A stretch of DNA of 64,000 nt. Source: Spirochaeta africana DSM 8902 (GTDB lineage Bacteria; Spirochaetota; Spirochaetia; DSM-27196; DSM-8902). The position numbers and the translations under genes are program-made. Under the pieces are notes generated by a model, which made no database searches, was not told where the DNA came from, and worked only from the letters and a program-made list of their open reading frames with translations. The stretch spans positions 1,550,001 to 1,614,000 of the forward strand of contig NC_017098.1 in the NCBI RefSeq assembly GCF_000242595.2. Direction: 5' to 3'. Positions within the stretch are counted from its first letter, which is position 1, and each line of letters begins with the position of its first letter. Below, in pieces: positions 8,173-18,247 of this stretch.

Positions 8173-11100
8173 ATGGCAATGACGTTTAATCAACTTCTCG
8201 ATAAATATCGCAAAATATCGTTTTCTGAAAGAGATAAAGGCGAACGATTTGAACGTCTGATGCAAGCATATTTAAAAACTGATCCGAAGTATGCAGATCG
8301 ATTCAAAAAAGTATGGATGTGGAATGAATTTCCGTATCGTAAAGACCTTGGTGGTAGTGATACAGGAATCGACCTTGTTGCACAGACCGTAGAAGGCGAC
8401 TACTGGGCAATCCAATGCAAGTGCTATCAAGAATCAGCCGTAATCAATAAACCGGAGGTAGATTCATTTTTATCTTCGTCCAGTCGGCAATTCAAAGATG
8501 AAAACTTCCAGACGACTGGCTTTACAAACAGGTTATGGATTTCTACTACAAATAAATGGAATCGGAATGCAGAACAAGCAATTGCTAATCAGAATCCACC
8601 GGTATCAAGAATCAATCTATTTGTCCTGCGAGATGCACCAGTAGATTGGGAAAAGATCGAGCAAGGTATAAGTGGAGTAGAGGCCAGGACAGAAGCAAAA
8701 ACACTGCGTGATCACCAGGTGAAAGCAGTACAGGCAGCACATGATTATTATCAGGAAGCAGAGCGCGGCAAAATGATCATGGCTTGTGGTACCGGTAAGA
8801 CATACACATCACTTAAGATAGCTGAGAATGAAACTGGTGGTTCTGGTCTTGTGTTGTTTCTTGTTCCTTCAATTGCACTGCTTGGACAGACGTTGAATGA
8901 ATGGACTGCGGATGCTCAAGAACCGATAAAACCAATCTGTATTTGCTCTGATGCTCGGGTAAGCCGTAAGACTAAAAAAGGCGATGATTCAGATGAAATC
9001 AGTGTACTTGATTTAGCATTACCAGCAACAACAGATACCAAGAAGATTGTTAAGCAGTTACGTCAGATGCGATCATCGGATTCTTCAGGACTTACCGTGG
9101 TTTTTTCAACCTACCAGTCGATAGATGTGATTGCAACAGCACAGAAAGTCTACATGTCAGAACTTGGCCAGGATAAGTCTAATGCCATTTTTGATATGGT
9201 GATATGTGACGAAGCGCATAGAACCACCGGTGTTGCTATTACTGCCGATGACCAATCTTCGTTTATCAAAGTTCATGATGATGATTTCTTGAAGGCAAAA
9301 AAACGGTTGTATATGACGGCCACACCACGAATCTATTCCGATGATGCTCAGTCAAAGGCCGCCGAAAGTGATGCAATCCTTTGTTCAATGGATGATGAAT
9401 CGCTGTATGGAAAAGAATTTTATCGTATTGGATTCGGAGAAGCGGTGTCGAATGATCTGCTCACTGATTACAAGGTATTGATTCTTACTCTGACCGAGAA
9501 TGATGTTTCAGCTCCGGTTCAGAACATGGTGGCTGATAAGGATAAGGAGATTAATATTGAAGATGCTGCCAAGCTTATCGGTTGTATCAATGCACTATCC
9601 AAGCAGGTCATTGGTGATGAAGGTACGATAAAAGGCACCGATCCAATGCCTATGAAGCGAGCAGTTGCCTTCTGCCAGAAAATCGCAGATTCAAAGACTA
9701 TTTCACATAACTTCAACGAGACATCAGATATTTACCTTGATTCATTATCTGAGGAAAAGAAAGAAGCTATGGTTAGTCCACGAGCACGGCATGTCGATGG
9801 AACAATGTCTGCACCAGAACGTGATGAATTACTTTCCTGGTTAAAAGGTTCAGAGGACGATAGTTCTGATTGTAGGATTTTGACGAATGTCCGTTGTCTG
9901 AGCGAAGGTGTAGACGTTCCTTCTCTGGATGCAGTTCTTTTTCTCTCTGCTCGTAATTCGCATGTAGATGTTGTTCAGTCCGTCGGTCGAGTTATGCGGA
10001 AAGCTGAGAATAAAAGGTATGGCTACATCATTATTCCGGTTCTTGTTCCAAGTGATGTCGAACCAGATAAAGCACTCGATAACAATGATCGGTATAAAGT
10101 CGTCTGGTCAGTGTTGAATGCACTTCGCTCTCATGATGATAGATTCGATGCTACCATTAATAAGATTGAACTGAATAAGAAACGTCCAGGTGCCATTTCT
10201 GTAGTAGGTGTAGGCGATAAGAGTAGCGATACCGATAGCGATGGCAAAGCAAAGGATACGCCGTCTGGTTTTCAAATGACGTTTCAATTTGAACATCTGC
10301 AACAGGTGGTTTACGCACGATTGGTTCAGAAAGTTGGCAATCGGCGGTTCTGGGAGCAATGGGCGAAAGATGTCGGCCAGGTTGCTGAACGTCAGATTGA
10401 AAGATTGAAAAGGCTCATATCGACGGAAGGAGAACACAAACAGGCTTTTATAGATTTCTTGAAGGGGCTGCAATCAAACATTAATCCATCTGTTACTGAA
10501 TCTGAAGCCTTAGAGATGTTAAGCCAGCATATTATCACCAAACCAGTCTTCGAAGCGTTATTTGAAGGCTATTCATTCGTTGAACAGAATCCGATATCGC
10601 TTTCAATGCAGAGTATGCTTGATCTTCTGGAAAAACAGGCGTTGGAGAAAGAAGCGAAGACTCTTGATAAGTTCTACGAATCTGTTCGTATGCGAGTCAA
10701 AGACATTGATAATGCAGAGGCTCGGCAGAAGATAATCGTTGAGCTGTATGACAAGTTTTTCAAAACAGCATTTCCGAAAATGGTGGAGAAGCTTGGAATA
10801 GTTTATACACCGGTTGAAGTAGTTGATTTCATTATTCATTCGGTTAACGACATCCTGAAACAAGAATTCGGCAGGACATTATCTGATGAGAACGTTCATA
10901 TCCTTGATCCGTTTACTGGAACAGGAACGTTTATTACCAGGCTATTACAGAGTGGTTTGATTGATCAAAAAGACTTGTCTCGGAAATACCATGGTGAAAT
11001 ACATGCAAATGAAATAGTCCTTCTGGCGTATTACATAGCAGCGGTGAATATCGAGAATACTTATCATGATCTAATGAGTGCTGATGATTACGAGACATTT

Positions 11101-13023
11101 GAAGGTATTTGTTTAACTGATACTTTTCAGCTTGGAGAAAACGGCAATGAAGGCAAGTTGATATCAGAAGTGTTTCCACAGAATTCAGAGCGAGTTGAGA
11201 GACAAAGAAAAGCTCCGGTTCGAGTGATAATTGGAAATCCGCCTTATTCAATTGGTCAGAAATCAGCGAATGACAATGCACAGAACCAAAAATACGAAAA
11301 GCTTGATAGTCGACTGGCAGAAACCTATGTTGCCGAATCATCAGCAGTATTAGATAAGGCATTATATGATGCATATATTCGTGCCTTTAGGTGGAGTACA
11401 GACCGACTGGATGAAAATGGTGGCATTATCGCATTTGTAAGTAATGGTTCATGGATCGATGGTAACAGTACATCAGGATTCAGAAAGTCTATCGAGAAAG
11501 AGTTTTCTTCTATCTATGTGTTTAATCTTAGAGGTAATCAGCGAACAAGTGGAGAAGTGTCAAGAAAAGAAGGTGGTAAGATATTCGGTGGTGGATCAAG
11601 AACACCTATCTCTATCACGTTGTTGATCAAAAATCCATCGGCTACTAATGAGAGAGCAAAGATATATTACCGTGATATTGGCGATTACCTTTCGCGTAAA
11701 GAAAAGCTTGAGATTGTATCTGGACTAAAGACTGTTGCTAATCCTGAAATGAGATTGAAACTGCTTGATCCTAATGAACATGGAGACTGGATTAATCAAA
11801 GAAATGATGCGTTCGATAGCTTTATTCCTATGGCTCCTGAAAAGAAGTTTGATTTTAAAAGTGATTCGGTGTTTATTGCACTTTCATTAGGCACAGTAAC
11901 GGCGAGAGATTTTTGGGTTTATAATTATTCCATGAACAATCTTAAGAAAAATATTAATAAAACAATTAATTATTATAACCGTGAAAGAGAGTTGGTAGCT
12001 AAAGGATTTCAAGAATCATATAACGCTGACTCATTATTAGGTAGTTGGTCAAGAGATTGGCAGAATAATTTGAAAAAGAATAAGCCTATAATCGAATTTA
12101 ATGAGGAATATAGGATTACCATTTATAGACCTTATGTCAAAGTAAACTCGTATTTCGATGATGATCTAAATCAAGAGCGCTACCAGCTTTCTAAACTATT
12201 TCCAACTATTGAATCAGAAAACTTAGTGATATGTGTTCACGGTCAGGGGGGAAGTAAAGATTTTTCAACTGTCATTTCTAATATGATTGTTGACTTTAAT
12301 TCACTTGAAGCTGGTGCACAATGCTTTCCTCTCTATTACTATGAAGAACGAAAGCAAGAAGACCTTTCGCTTTTTGATGAAGATAACAGCTCCAAGTATA
12401 TACGGCGCGATGGTGTTTCTGATTTCATCTTAAATAGAGCAAGAAAGCAATATGGCAAGCGTGTAACAAAAGAAGATATTTTCTACTACGTTTACGGCAT
12501 ATTGCATAGTCCTGATTACCGGCAGACCTTTTCAAATGACCTTAAAAAGATGCTACCTCGGATTCCTCTTGTTGATGTGGTTCAAGACTTTTGGCAATTC
12601 AGTAGAGCAGGAAAAGCACTGGCTGAACTACACATCAAGTATGAATCTATTCCACCATACGAAGGCGTTACCGTTTCTGGCGATGAATCTGAAAACTTCT
12701 ATGTACAAAAAATGCGGTTTGCGAAGGCCGGTAAAGAGAAGGATAAGTCAACGATCATCTACAATAGCAGCATCACGATTGCAAATATACCGGAAAAGGC
12801 CTATGAGTACGTGGTGAATGGCAAGTCAGCAATTGAATGGATTATTGATCGGTACCAGGTAAAGGTTGATAAGAAAAGCGGCATTAAGAATGATCCAAAT
12901 GACTGGGCAGAAGAAGTCGGTAATCCACGGTACATTCTTGATCTGATTTTGAGCATCATCAATGTGAGTGTTCAAACAGTAGATATTGTGAATGATCTAC
13001 CGAAGTTGCAGTTTGATACATAG
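8173..13023 (+). CDS. Type ISP restriction-modification enzyme (nuclease-helicase-methyltransferase)
   Basis: A single 1616-aa chain with the complete Type ISP order. An Mrr-like nuclease is at the N-terminus (GGSDTGIDLVAQ about residue 60, IQCKCY about 80). An SF2 translocase follows, with Walker A ACGTGKT at about 203, DEAHR at about 345, a MTATPR motif and QSVGRVMR as motif VI. The gamma N6-adenine methyltransferase has motif I DPFTGTGTF at about 910 and NPPY at about 1021. A C-terminal target recognition region completes it. Known enzymes of this type (LlaGI, LlaBIII) are about 1570-1580 aa. They methylate one strand of an asymmetric site and cut after head-on convergence. ATG at 8173 has GGAGG 5 nt before it. 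It is followed after 64 nt by a DUF262 gene. Confidence 0.93.
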   Translation: MAMTFNQLLDKYRKISFSERDKGERFERLMQAYLKTDPKYADRFKKVWMWNEFPYRKDLGGSDTGIDLVAQTVEGDYWAIQCKCYQESAVINKPEVDSFLSSSSRQFKDENFQTTGFTNRLWISTTNKWNRNAEQAIANQNPPVSRINLFVLRDAPVDWEKIEQGISGVEARTEAKTLRDHQVKAVQAAHDYYQEAERGKMIMACGTGKTYTSLKIAENETGGSGLVLFLVPSIALLGQTLNEWTADAQEPIKPICICSDARVSRKTKKGDDSDEISVLDLALPATTDTKKIVKQLRQMRSSDSSGLTVVFSTYQSIDVIATAQKVYMSELGQDKSNAIFDMVICDEAHRTTGVAITADDQSSFIKVHDDDFLKAKKRLYMTATPRIYSDDAQSKAAESDAILCSMDDESLYGKEFYRIGFGEAVSNDLLTDYKVLILTLTENDVSAPVQNMVADKDKEINIEDAAKLIGCINALSKQVIGDEGTIKGTDPMPMKRAVAFCQKIADSKTISHNFNETSDIYLDSLSEEKKEAMVSPRARHVDGTMSAPERDELLSWLKGSEDDSSDCRILTNVRCLSEGVDVPSLDAVLFLSARNSHVDVVQSVGRVMRKAENKRYGYIIIPVLVPSDVEPDKALDNNDRYKVVWSVLNALRSHDDRFDATINKIELNKKRPGAISVVGVGDKSSDTDSDGKAKDTPSGFQMTFQFEHLQQVVYARLVQKVGNRRFWEQWAKDVGQVAERQIERLKRLISTEGEHKQAFIDFLKGLQSNINPSVTESEALEMLSQHIITKPVFEALFEGYSFVEQNPISLSMQSMLDLLEKQALEKEAKTLDKFYESVRMRVKDIDNAEARQKIIVELYDKFFKTAFPKMVEKLGIVYTPVEVVDFIIHSVNDILKQEFGRTLSDENVHILDPFTGTGTFITRLLQSGLIDQKDLSRKYHGEIHANEIVLLAYYIAAVNIENTYHDLMSADDYETFEGICLTDTFQLGENGNEGKLISEVFPQNSERVERQRKAPVRVIIGNPPYSIGQKSANDNAQNQKYEKLDSRLAETYVAESSAVLDKALYDAYIRAFRWSTDRLDENGGIIAFVSNGSWIDGNSTSGFRKSIEKEFSSIYVFNLRGNQRTSGEVSRKEGGKIFGGGSRTPISITLLIKNPSATNERAKIYYRDIGDYLSRKEKLEIVSGLKTVANPEMRLKLLDPNEHGDWINQRNDAFDSFIPMAPEKKFDFKSDSVFIALSLGTVTARDFWVYNYSMNNLKKNINKTINYYNRERELVAKGFQESYNADSLLGSWSRDWQNNLKKNKPIIEFNEEYRITIYRPYVKVNSYFDDDLNQERYQLSKLFPTIESENLVICVHGQGGSKDFSTVISNMIVDFNSLEAGAQCFPLYYYEERKQEDLSLFDEDNSSKYIRRDGVSDFILNRARKQYGKRVTKEDIFYYVYGILHSPDYRQTFSNDLKKMLPRIPLVDVVQDFWQFSRAGKALAELHIKYESIPPYEGVTVSGDESENFYVQKMRFAKAGKEKDKSTIIYNSSITIANIPEKAYEYVVNGKSAIEWIIDRYQVKVDKKSGIKNDPNDWAEEVGNPRYILDLILSIINVSVQTVDIVNDLPKLQFDT

Positions 13024-13087
13024 GAGCTTACGATGGAGTCTGCAAAGAAGATGCTCCATAGAGATTTTTTGAAGAGGTAGAAAGCTA

Positions 13088-14887
13088 ATGTCAGCAGAAA
13101 AGTATTCAGTCAACTCTCACATGGTAGAAACACTATTAGCTTGGATAAGCAGTGGTGAAATAGCGATACCTGAAATTCAAAGACCATTCGTATGGGATAA
13201 ATCAAAAGTAAGAGACCTTATCGATTCATTATACAAAGGCTTTCCGATCGGCTATATAATCGCATGGAAGAATCCTGATATACGACTTAAAGACGGTACA
13301 AAATCTGAAGGTAAAAAGGTTCTTATTGATGGTCAGCAAAGGATTACAGCACTTTCGGCCTCTTTGATCGGTAATGAAGTATTAGACGATGACTACAAGA
13401 TTACCAGGATCAAAATTGCGTTCCATCCAGTTGAAGAAAGGTTTGAGGTCTTTAACACTGCGATTTCAAAAGATAAAGAGTGGATTCATGATATCTCTGC
13501 TATTATTTCTGGCCAGACAAACTTGTTTACCATGGTACGCGAGTATTGTGAAAAAAATCCAAGTGCAGATGAAACGCTAATCGGTAATGCCATTGAATCA
13601 CTTCGTGGGATTATCAAAAAGCCAATTGGTATGATTGAGTTATCGCCTGATCTTGATATTGAAACGGTCACCGAAATATTTATCAGGATCAATTCAAAAG
13701 GTGTTGTTCTTAGCCAAGCTGATTTCGCTATGTCCAAGATTGCATCAAATGAGCGTAACGGTGGCCACGTATTACGCAAAGCAATTGATTATTTCTGTCA
13801 TCTTGCTGTTGCTCCAGAGTTTTATAACATAATCATGGACAATGATAGTGACTTTACTGAAACTGATTACTTCTCAAAGATGCGCTGGCTTAAAGACGAG
13901 AATGATGACATTTATAATCCTGACTACTCCGACATGTTACGAGTCGCTTTTACATCAGAATTTAATAGAGGAAAATTAGCTGACCTTGTGAGTTTGTTAT
14001 CTGGTCGTAATTTTGAGACTCGAACATACGAAGAAGAAATTGCAAATGAATCTTTTGAAAGACTTGGAAAAGCTATCACAAGGTTTATGAATGAGACTGA
14101 TTTTAAACGATTTGTGATGATAATTACCTCTGCTGGTTTTATATCCTCTGGCCTCATTCGGTCTCAAAACGTATTGAACTTTGCCTATGTGCTGTATCTG
14201 AAAATGAGATCTCAAGGCGAGCATTCTTCCAGAATTGAGCGGTTTGTACGAAAGTGGTTTGTCATGAGCATTTTAACAAGCCGATATACTGGTGGTTCTC
14301 CTGAAGGAAGATTTGATTTTGATATTAAGCAGATTCAGGCTCGTGGAGTTGAGAATTATCTTCTTGATATAGAATCGGCCGAGTTGTCTGAAGCTTTTTG
14401 GAATGCATCTCTGGTGCAGTCTCTAAACACATCAGTGGCAAGTAGTCCATATTTTAATACTTATCTTGCAGCTCAGGTCTATCTTCACGACAAAGGATTT
14501 CTATCGAGAGACATTAGTGTTGCAGACTTGATTCGGTATCGAGGTGATGTTCATCATATTTTTCCGAGAGATCTATTGAAACGAAAAGGGCTGAAGCGTG
14601 GTCAATATAATCAGATTGCGAACTACGTGTACATGCAGTCTGATATTAACATCCACATAGGTAACCAAGCTCCAAAGGATTATTTTGGACAGATCATCCA
14701 TCAGTGTGAAACAGGTACTATGAAATATGGGAACATCTCAGATACGGCAGACCTCTATCAAAACATCGAAGCGCACTGCATACCAAAAGATATTTTTGAT
14801 ATGACGACTGATGATTACCAGAAGTTCCTGGAAATGAGAAGAAAATTGATTGCGAATAAGCTGAGACTGTACTACGAGAGTCTATGA
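13088..14887 (+). CDS. DUF262/HNH protein, fused GmrSD-like (Type IV restriction)
   Basis: The N-terminal 230 residues are a DUF262 (GmrS-type) domain: [33 protein letters not shown], and the signature [14 protein letters not shown] at about 80-93. The C-terminus has a [15 protein letters not shown]...N...[15 protein letters not shown] region at about 485-545, the His-Asn nuclease core seen in DUF1524/GmrD-like proteins. GmrSD enzymes use nucleotide hydrolysis to cut phage DNA with modified cytosines. At 599 aa this is a single-chain form. It lies 64 nt behind the Type ISP gene and overlaps the DUF3006 gene by 4 nt, suggesting one defence transcript. Confidence 0.85.
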   Translation: MSAEKYSVNSHMVETLLAWISSGEIAIPEIQRPFVWDKSKVRDLIDSLYKGFPIGYIIAWKNPDIRLKDGTKSEGKKVLIDGQQRITALSASLIGNEVLDDDYKITRIKIAFHPVEERFEVFNTAISKDKEWIHDISAIISGQTNLFTMVREYCEKNPSADETLIGNAIESLRGIIKKPIGMIELSPDLDIETVTEIFIRINSKGVVLSQADFAMSKIASNERNGGHVLRKAIDYFCHLAVAPEFYNIIMDNDSDFTETDYFSKMRWLKDENDDIYNPDYSDMLRVAFTSEFNRGKLADLVSLLSGRNFETRTYEEEIANESFERLGKAITRFMNETDFKRFVMIITSAGFISSGLIRSQNVLNFAYVLYLKMRSQGEHSSRIERFVRKWFVMSILTSRYTGGSPEGRFDFDIKQIQARGVENYLLDIESAELSEAFWNASLVQSLNTSVASSPYFNTYLAAQVYLHDKGFLSRDISVADLIRYRGDVHHIFPRDLLKRKGLKRGQYNQIANYVYMQSDINIHIGNQAPKDYFGQIIHQCETGTMKYGNISDTADLYQNIEAHCIPKDIFDMTTDDYQKFLEMRRKLIANKLRLYYESL

Positions 14888-15135
14888 CGTTCAGCTCCTT
14901 CACCATCGATAGTATCACAGATCAAATCGCTAAACTGGAAACACCTTCTGGCGATTTTATTGAAGTGCCTGTGTCTAATCTGCCGGATAATGCAAAAGAA
15001 GGTGATATATTGCGACAGGTGAAATCTGATAGCAGTTCCAATATGCATTTCATTATCGACCATGAGCAAACTGAAGCTGTAAGAAATCGAGTCCGGTCAA
15101 AATTAGATGCATTACGAGCGAGGTCGAAACAGTGA
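14884..15135 (+). CDS. DUF3006 protein (83 aa)
   Basis: [38 protein letters not shown] followed by a helix ([20 protein letters not shown]) is the DUF3006 layout: a small beta-barrel-like domain with a basic C-terminal helix. This family is commonly found next to ComEC-like metallo-beta-lactamase proteins, which is exactly the next gene here. It overlaps the DUF262 gene by 4 nt upstream and the MBL gene by 4 nt downstream. The biochemical role is unknown; the pairing suggests a partner of the MBL protein. Confidence 0.85.
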   Translation: MTFSSFTIDSITDQIAKLETPSGDFIEVPVSNLPDNAKEGDILRQVKSDSSSNMHFIIDHEQTEAVRNRVRSKLDALRARSKQ

Positions 15136-16166
15136 AAGTTCTCCGCATATCGATTCTGTTATTTTTACTTCCAATCACTTTTCTATTTGCCACTGAACTT
15201 GAGGTGCATTTTGTGGATGTCGGCCAAGGAAGCGGAGTTATACTACAAACTTCTGATGCTGTCGTAGTAGTTGATGCAGGACAGTATGGAGAAATGGCTG
15301 ATTACTTGCGAGGCATTGGTGTTACAGATATTGATCTAATCATCGGTTCACACGCTCACGCAGATCATATCGGTGGCTTTCCTGCAATCTTTGAAAATCA
15401 TGAAATTGCAACTGTGTGGTATAACGGTCAAACTCATACAACACGAACATTCGAGAACTTCATAGATGCGATTCTTAATTCAGATGCAGATTATTATGAA
15501 CCAGGCATAGGTGATTCTGTTTCTTATGGCGATTTAGAAATACACGTGCTACATCCAGAAGGTTCAGCCTCAGATTATTCAGGCCATTTGCATGATAAGA
15601 ATATTGTGATTCATGCTGTGTATGGTGAAGTGTCTTTTCTGCTGACCGGAGACGCAGAGGTAAAATCCGAAGATGAGATCCTTGATAGTGGCCTGGATAT
15701 TCAATCGACTGTTTTGAAGTTAGGTCACCATGGTTCACGGACATCTTCATCAGTCGATTTTCTCAGAGCAGTAGCGCCACAATTTGCAGTGTACCAGGCA
15801 GGAATCGATAACCGCTATGGCCATCCTCATGCCGAAGTTATAGATCGAGTGCAGCAGAATACCAGTGCAGATATTTTTGGTTCTGATATTCATGGAACGA
15901 TAATCTTTCGGACTGATGGCAAAAGCATTACAGTTGAAACGGAACAGAGTGCAACAATTCAACGAGAATCTGTAGTTGATCGTGTGAATATTAATACAGC
16001 AACGGTAGAAGAACTTCAACAGATCGTTCATATCGGTGAAGCGAGGGCAGAAGAAATCATGCGGTTACGGCCATTTAGTTCAGTGAGTCAATTGAGCAGA
16101 GTTTCTGGTATTGGCGCTGGAAGGTTGCAGGATATAATTGATCAAGGATTGGCGAGTGTTGATTGA
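15132..16166 (+). CDS. Secreted ComEC-like metallo-beta-lactamase with helix-hairpin-helix
   Basis: A GTG start overlaps the preceding stop. Residues 1-20 are a signal peptide. The metallo-beta-lactamase domain follows: HFVDVGQGSGVIL, VVDAG, the metal-binding H74-A-H-A-D-H79 motif, a later TGDAE and a GHHGS motif, all as in the C-terminal domain of the competence protein ComEC. Residues about 284-344 are a ComEA-type helix-hairpin-helix (VNINTATVEELQQIVHIGEARAEEIM), a non-specific DNA-binding module. It is therefore a predicted extracytoplasmic, DNA-binding hydrolase, plausibly a nuclease. It is the last gene of the restriction cluster. Confidence 0.88.
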   Translation: MKVLRISILLFLLPITFLFATELEVHFVDVGQGSGVILQTSDAVVVVDAGQYGEMADYLRGIGVTDIDLIIGSHAHADHIGGFPAIFENHEIATVWYNGQTHTTRTFENFIDAILNSDADYYEPGIGDSVSYGDLEIHVLHPEGSASDYSGHLHDKNIVIHAVYGEVSFLLTGDAEVKSEDEILDSGLDIQSTVLKLGHHGSRTSSSVDFLRAVAPQFAVYQAGIDNRYGHPHAEVIDRVQQNTSADIFGSDIHGTIIFRTDGKSITVETEQSATIQRESVVDRVNINTATVEELQQIVHIGEARAEEIMRLRPFSSVSQLSRVSGIGAGRLQDIIDQGLASVD

Positions 16167-16180
16167 TGGCTTATTCCAAA

Positions 16181-16639
16181 TCACACTTCAACAATCGCGA
16201 ACATAAAACGAACCTCACCTTCCTGAGAAAAAAGCGTATAAAAATCCGGCTGCCATTCAAAGGTACGATAATGATTTGGATTATCATCTGCGAACTCTTG
16301 AGCTTCCGCGACCAGATTTTTGAATTCCGATAGTGGCCGTACATGCTCGATTCCAGCAATAGTATCTGATTGATTGTCTGCTTCCGGTCTAATATCAAGG
16401 CAAATTGCGACTTTAAGAGAAGCGGAGAGTAGCAGATATTTACCGAAGGCGTTTGTCCAGGTATCGATTATTCTTTTAGTTCCGATGATAGTTGCTTGGA
16501 TAACCTCTGCTGGAATCGGTGCATCATGGTCGCCTTCAAACCTGCCATCAAAAATGAAAATCTGGCTGTCGTTATAGTAGGCGGTATCGATATGTTCGAA
16601 ATGTGCAGCCAAGTCTGTAAGAGCTGTGGTCATAGACAC
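16181..16639 (-). CDS. Hypothetical protein (152 aa)
   Basis: A soluble acidic protein with a probable alpha/beta fold and no motif I recognise (PLSEFKNLVAEAQEFADDNPNHYRTFEW is characteristic of it). The start is GTG at 16639 or an ATG 6 nt inside; neither has a good Shine-Dalgarno, so the start is uncertain. It converges on the metallo-beta-lactamase gene, leaving 14 nt between the stops. Composition matches the element. Function unknown. Confidence 0.6.
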   Translation of the reverse strand: MSMTTALTDLAAHFEHIDTAYYNDSQIFIFDGRFEGDHDAPIPAEVIQATIIGTKRIIDTWTNAFGKYLLLSASLKVAICLDIRPEADNQSDTIAGIEHVRPLSEFKNLVAEAQEFADDNPNHYRTFEWQPDFYTLFSQEGEVRFMFAIVEV

Positions 16640-16820
16640 AGTATAACACGAGGCCGAATTAGAAATAGCATAATGCTGGATAAAAGTAATTAAACTTGAG
16701 ATTTGTTAATAATCAGGGTAAGATTAACAATCTAAGTACAAACCATATAAGAAATACGCAAGATACAACATTTCTTCGGATAGTGCATGTTTGGCTTAGA
16801 GAAAAAAACGGAGGATCGAG

Positions 16821-17951
16821 GTGAAAAAGAATTTTTCAATTATTGGGGTTAGTGTAGTGGTGGCTCTGCTCTTAGTATCAGGTTGTGGTGGCATAATTGA
16901 TTTAGAAATTGATGGCCTGGATCTTCCTTTTATCATGGAAATCACAACAACTGAAGATAATCAGACTTTTGAATTACGGAATCAAACTCAACCGTTGACT
17001 GTAGACTGGGGCGATGGGACTGTTGAAGAAATCACAGAAATAAATGCCGAACATGAATACGCCACAGCCGGAGTATATGATATTAGAATAGATGCAGAAG
17101 AATTAGCTATTGATCAAGGTGGTTCTTCTGACGGAACACCGGAGCTGATCACAGATGTAAAACAATGGGGAATGGTGAAATGGACTTCAATGGCAGGAAT
17201 GTTTAGAAGAACGACAAATCTTACTGCTTTTTCAGCAACTGACACCCCTGATTTAAGTCAAGTTACAAATATGACCCGTATGTTCTTCGACGCTTCAAAC
17301 TTTAACGGAGACATCGGAAATTGGGATACCTCAAATGTTACAAATATGAATTCTATGTTCCAAAATGCTTCAAGCTTCAACCAAGACATAGGGGGGTGGG
17401 ATGTTTCGAATGTTACGGATATGTCCAATATGTTCAACGGTTCTTCAAGTTTCAACGGTGACATCGGAAATTGGGATACTTCAAGTGTAACGGGTATGCG
17501 TAGTATGTTCCGCAATGCTTCAAATTTCAACCAAGGCATCGGAAATTGGGATGTTTCGAATGTTATGGATATGTACAGTATGTTCCGCGAAGCTTCAAGC
17601 TTCATTCAAAACATCGGAAATTGGAATACAGGAAATGTTACGGATATGGGTGGTATGTTCGCCCATAATTCAAATTTCAACCAAGACATCGGAAATTGGG
17701 ATGTTTCAAATGTTAAAAATATGAGAGGTATGTTCGCTAATGCTTCAAATTTCAATCAAGACATCGGAAATTGGGATGTTTCGAATGTTACGGATATGTT
17801 CATGATGTTCACCAGTGCTTCAAATTTCAATCAAGATATTTCAAATTGGTGCGTAACTAATATCACAAGCAAACCTTTTAGTTTCGACTTCGACTCAGGT
17901 TTCGAAGGACAAGATCATCTTCAGCCACAGTGGGGAACGTGTCCAGACTAA
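16821..17951 (+). CDS. BspA/DUF285 repeat lipoprotein
   Basis: A lipoprotein signal (LLLVSGC, Cys about 22) is followed by a PKD-like strand pair ([11 protein letters not shown]...[13 protein letters not shown], about 55-92). Eight 25-residue repeats of the form NMxxMFxxASxFNxDIGNWDxSNVT then run to about residue 345. These are DUF285 repeats, found in BspA-like surface proteins of anaerobes and in mycoplasmas. Such proteins are displayed on the cell surface and often bind host or neighbour cell components. The gene ends at a strong terminator (17982-18016). Units share long identical codon runs, a sign of recent repeat expansion. Confidence 0.88.
   Translation: MKKNFSIIGVSVVVALLLVSGCGGIIDLEIDGLDLPFIMEITTTEDNQTFELRNQTQPLTVDWGDGTVEEITEINAEHEYATAGVYDIRIDAEELAIDQGGSSDGTPELITDVKQWGMVKWTSMAGMFRRTTNLTAFSATDTPDLSQVTNMTRMFFDASNFNGDIGNWDTSNVTNMNSMFQNASSFNQDIGGWDVSNVTDMSNMFNGSSSFNGDIGNWDTSSVTGMRSMFRNASNFNQGIGNWDVSNVMDMYSMFREASSFIQNIGNWNTGNVTDMGGMFAHNSNFNQDIGNWDVSNVKNMRGMFANASNFNQDIGNWDVSNVTDMFMMFTSASNFNQDISNWCVTNITSKPFSFDFDSGFEGQDHLQPQWGTCPD
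17261..17860 (+). repeat. Eight tandem 75-bp coding repeats
   Basis: The DUF285 repeats are 75 bp long at the DNA level. The string ATCGGAAATTGGGAT recurs at exact 75-bp steps, with small changes (for example a GGGGGG variant near 17391 and TCAAATTGG in the last unit). The units are prone to unequal recombination. Confidence 0.85.
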
Positions 17952-17981
17952 TTCTTGGCTGACATATAGAGTGAAATGAGC

Positions 17982-18016
17982 AAGCCATGCACAGTTTATT
18001 GCTGCATGGCTTTTTT
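17982..18016 (+). terminator. Rho-independent terminator after the DUF285 lipoprotein gene
   Basis: Perfect 10-bp stem AAGCCATGCA / TGCATGGCTT with an 11-nt loop, followed by TTTTT. It lies 31 nt after the lipoprotein stop and overlaps the 3' end of the small minus-strand gene at 17996. Confidence 0.85.
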
Positions 18017-18181
18017 ATACGAGATACATTGATCATTCTCAACCAATTCCAAGAGATCGTTCATCGTCATCACTCGCCGTTCACTGATTGGCAAAATTCC
18101 TTCATCGGTCTCATCTCTGTTGAAATAAATTCTATTGATTATCTTGCTATATTCCTGTTTTGGTTGAGTTGTGGTTTGCAT
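17996..18181 (-). CDS. Small hypothetical protein (61 aa) behind the tyrosine recombinase
   Basis: Sixty-one residues, hydrophilic (IINRIYFNRDETDEG, then MTMNDLLELVENDQCISYKKA). No family recognised. The start is strongly supported by AAAGGAGG 6 nt before the ATG. It lies 66 nt downstream of the tyrosine recombinase gene on the same strand, so it may be co-transcribed. Its stop lies inside the terminator hairpin of the convergent lipoprotein gene. It could be a recombinase accessory factor; this is inference from position. Confidence 0.6.
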   Translation of the reverse strand: MQTTTQPKQEYSKIINRIYFNRDETDEGILPISERRVMTMNDLLELVENDQCISYKKAMQQ

Positions 18182-18247
18182 TTCGCACCTCCTTTATTCT
18201 CTCTCTTGTTAGTGCGGTTCGTAGGTGGCGAAAATGATCGGCGAATT

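Noticed and set aside
17261-17860. Regular 75-bp repeats considered as a CRISPR-like array
   Set aside because: The repeats are fully coding, have no unique spacers and match DUF285 protein repeats.
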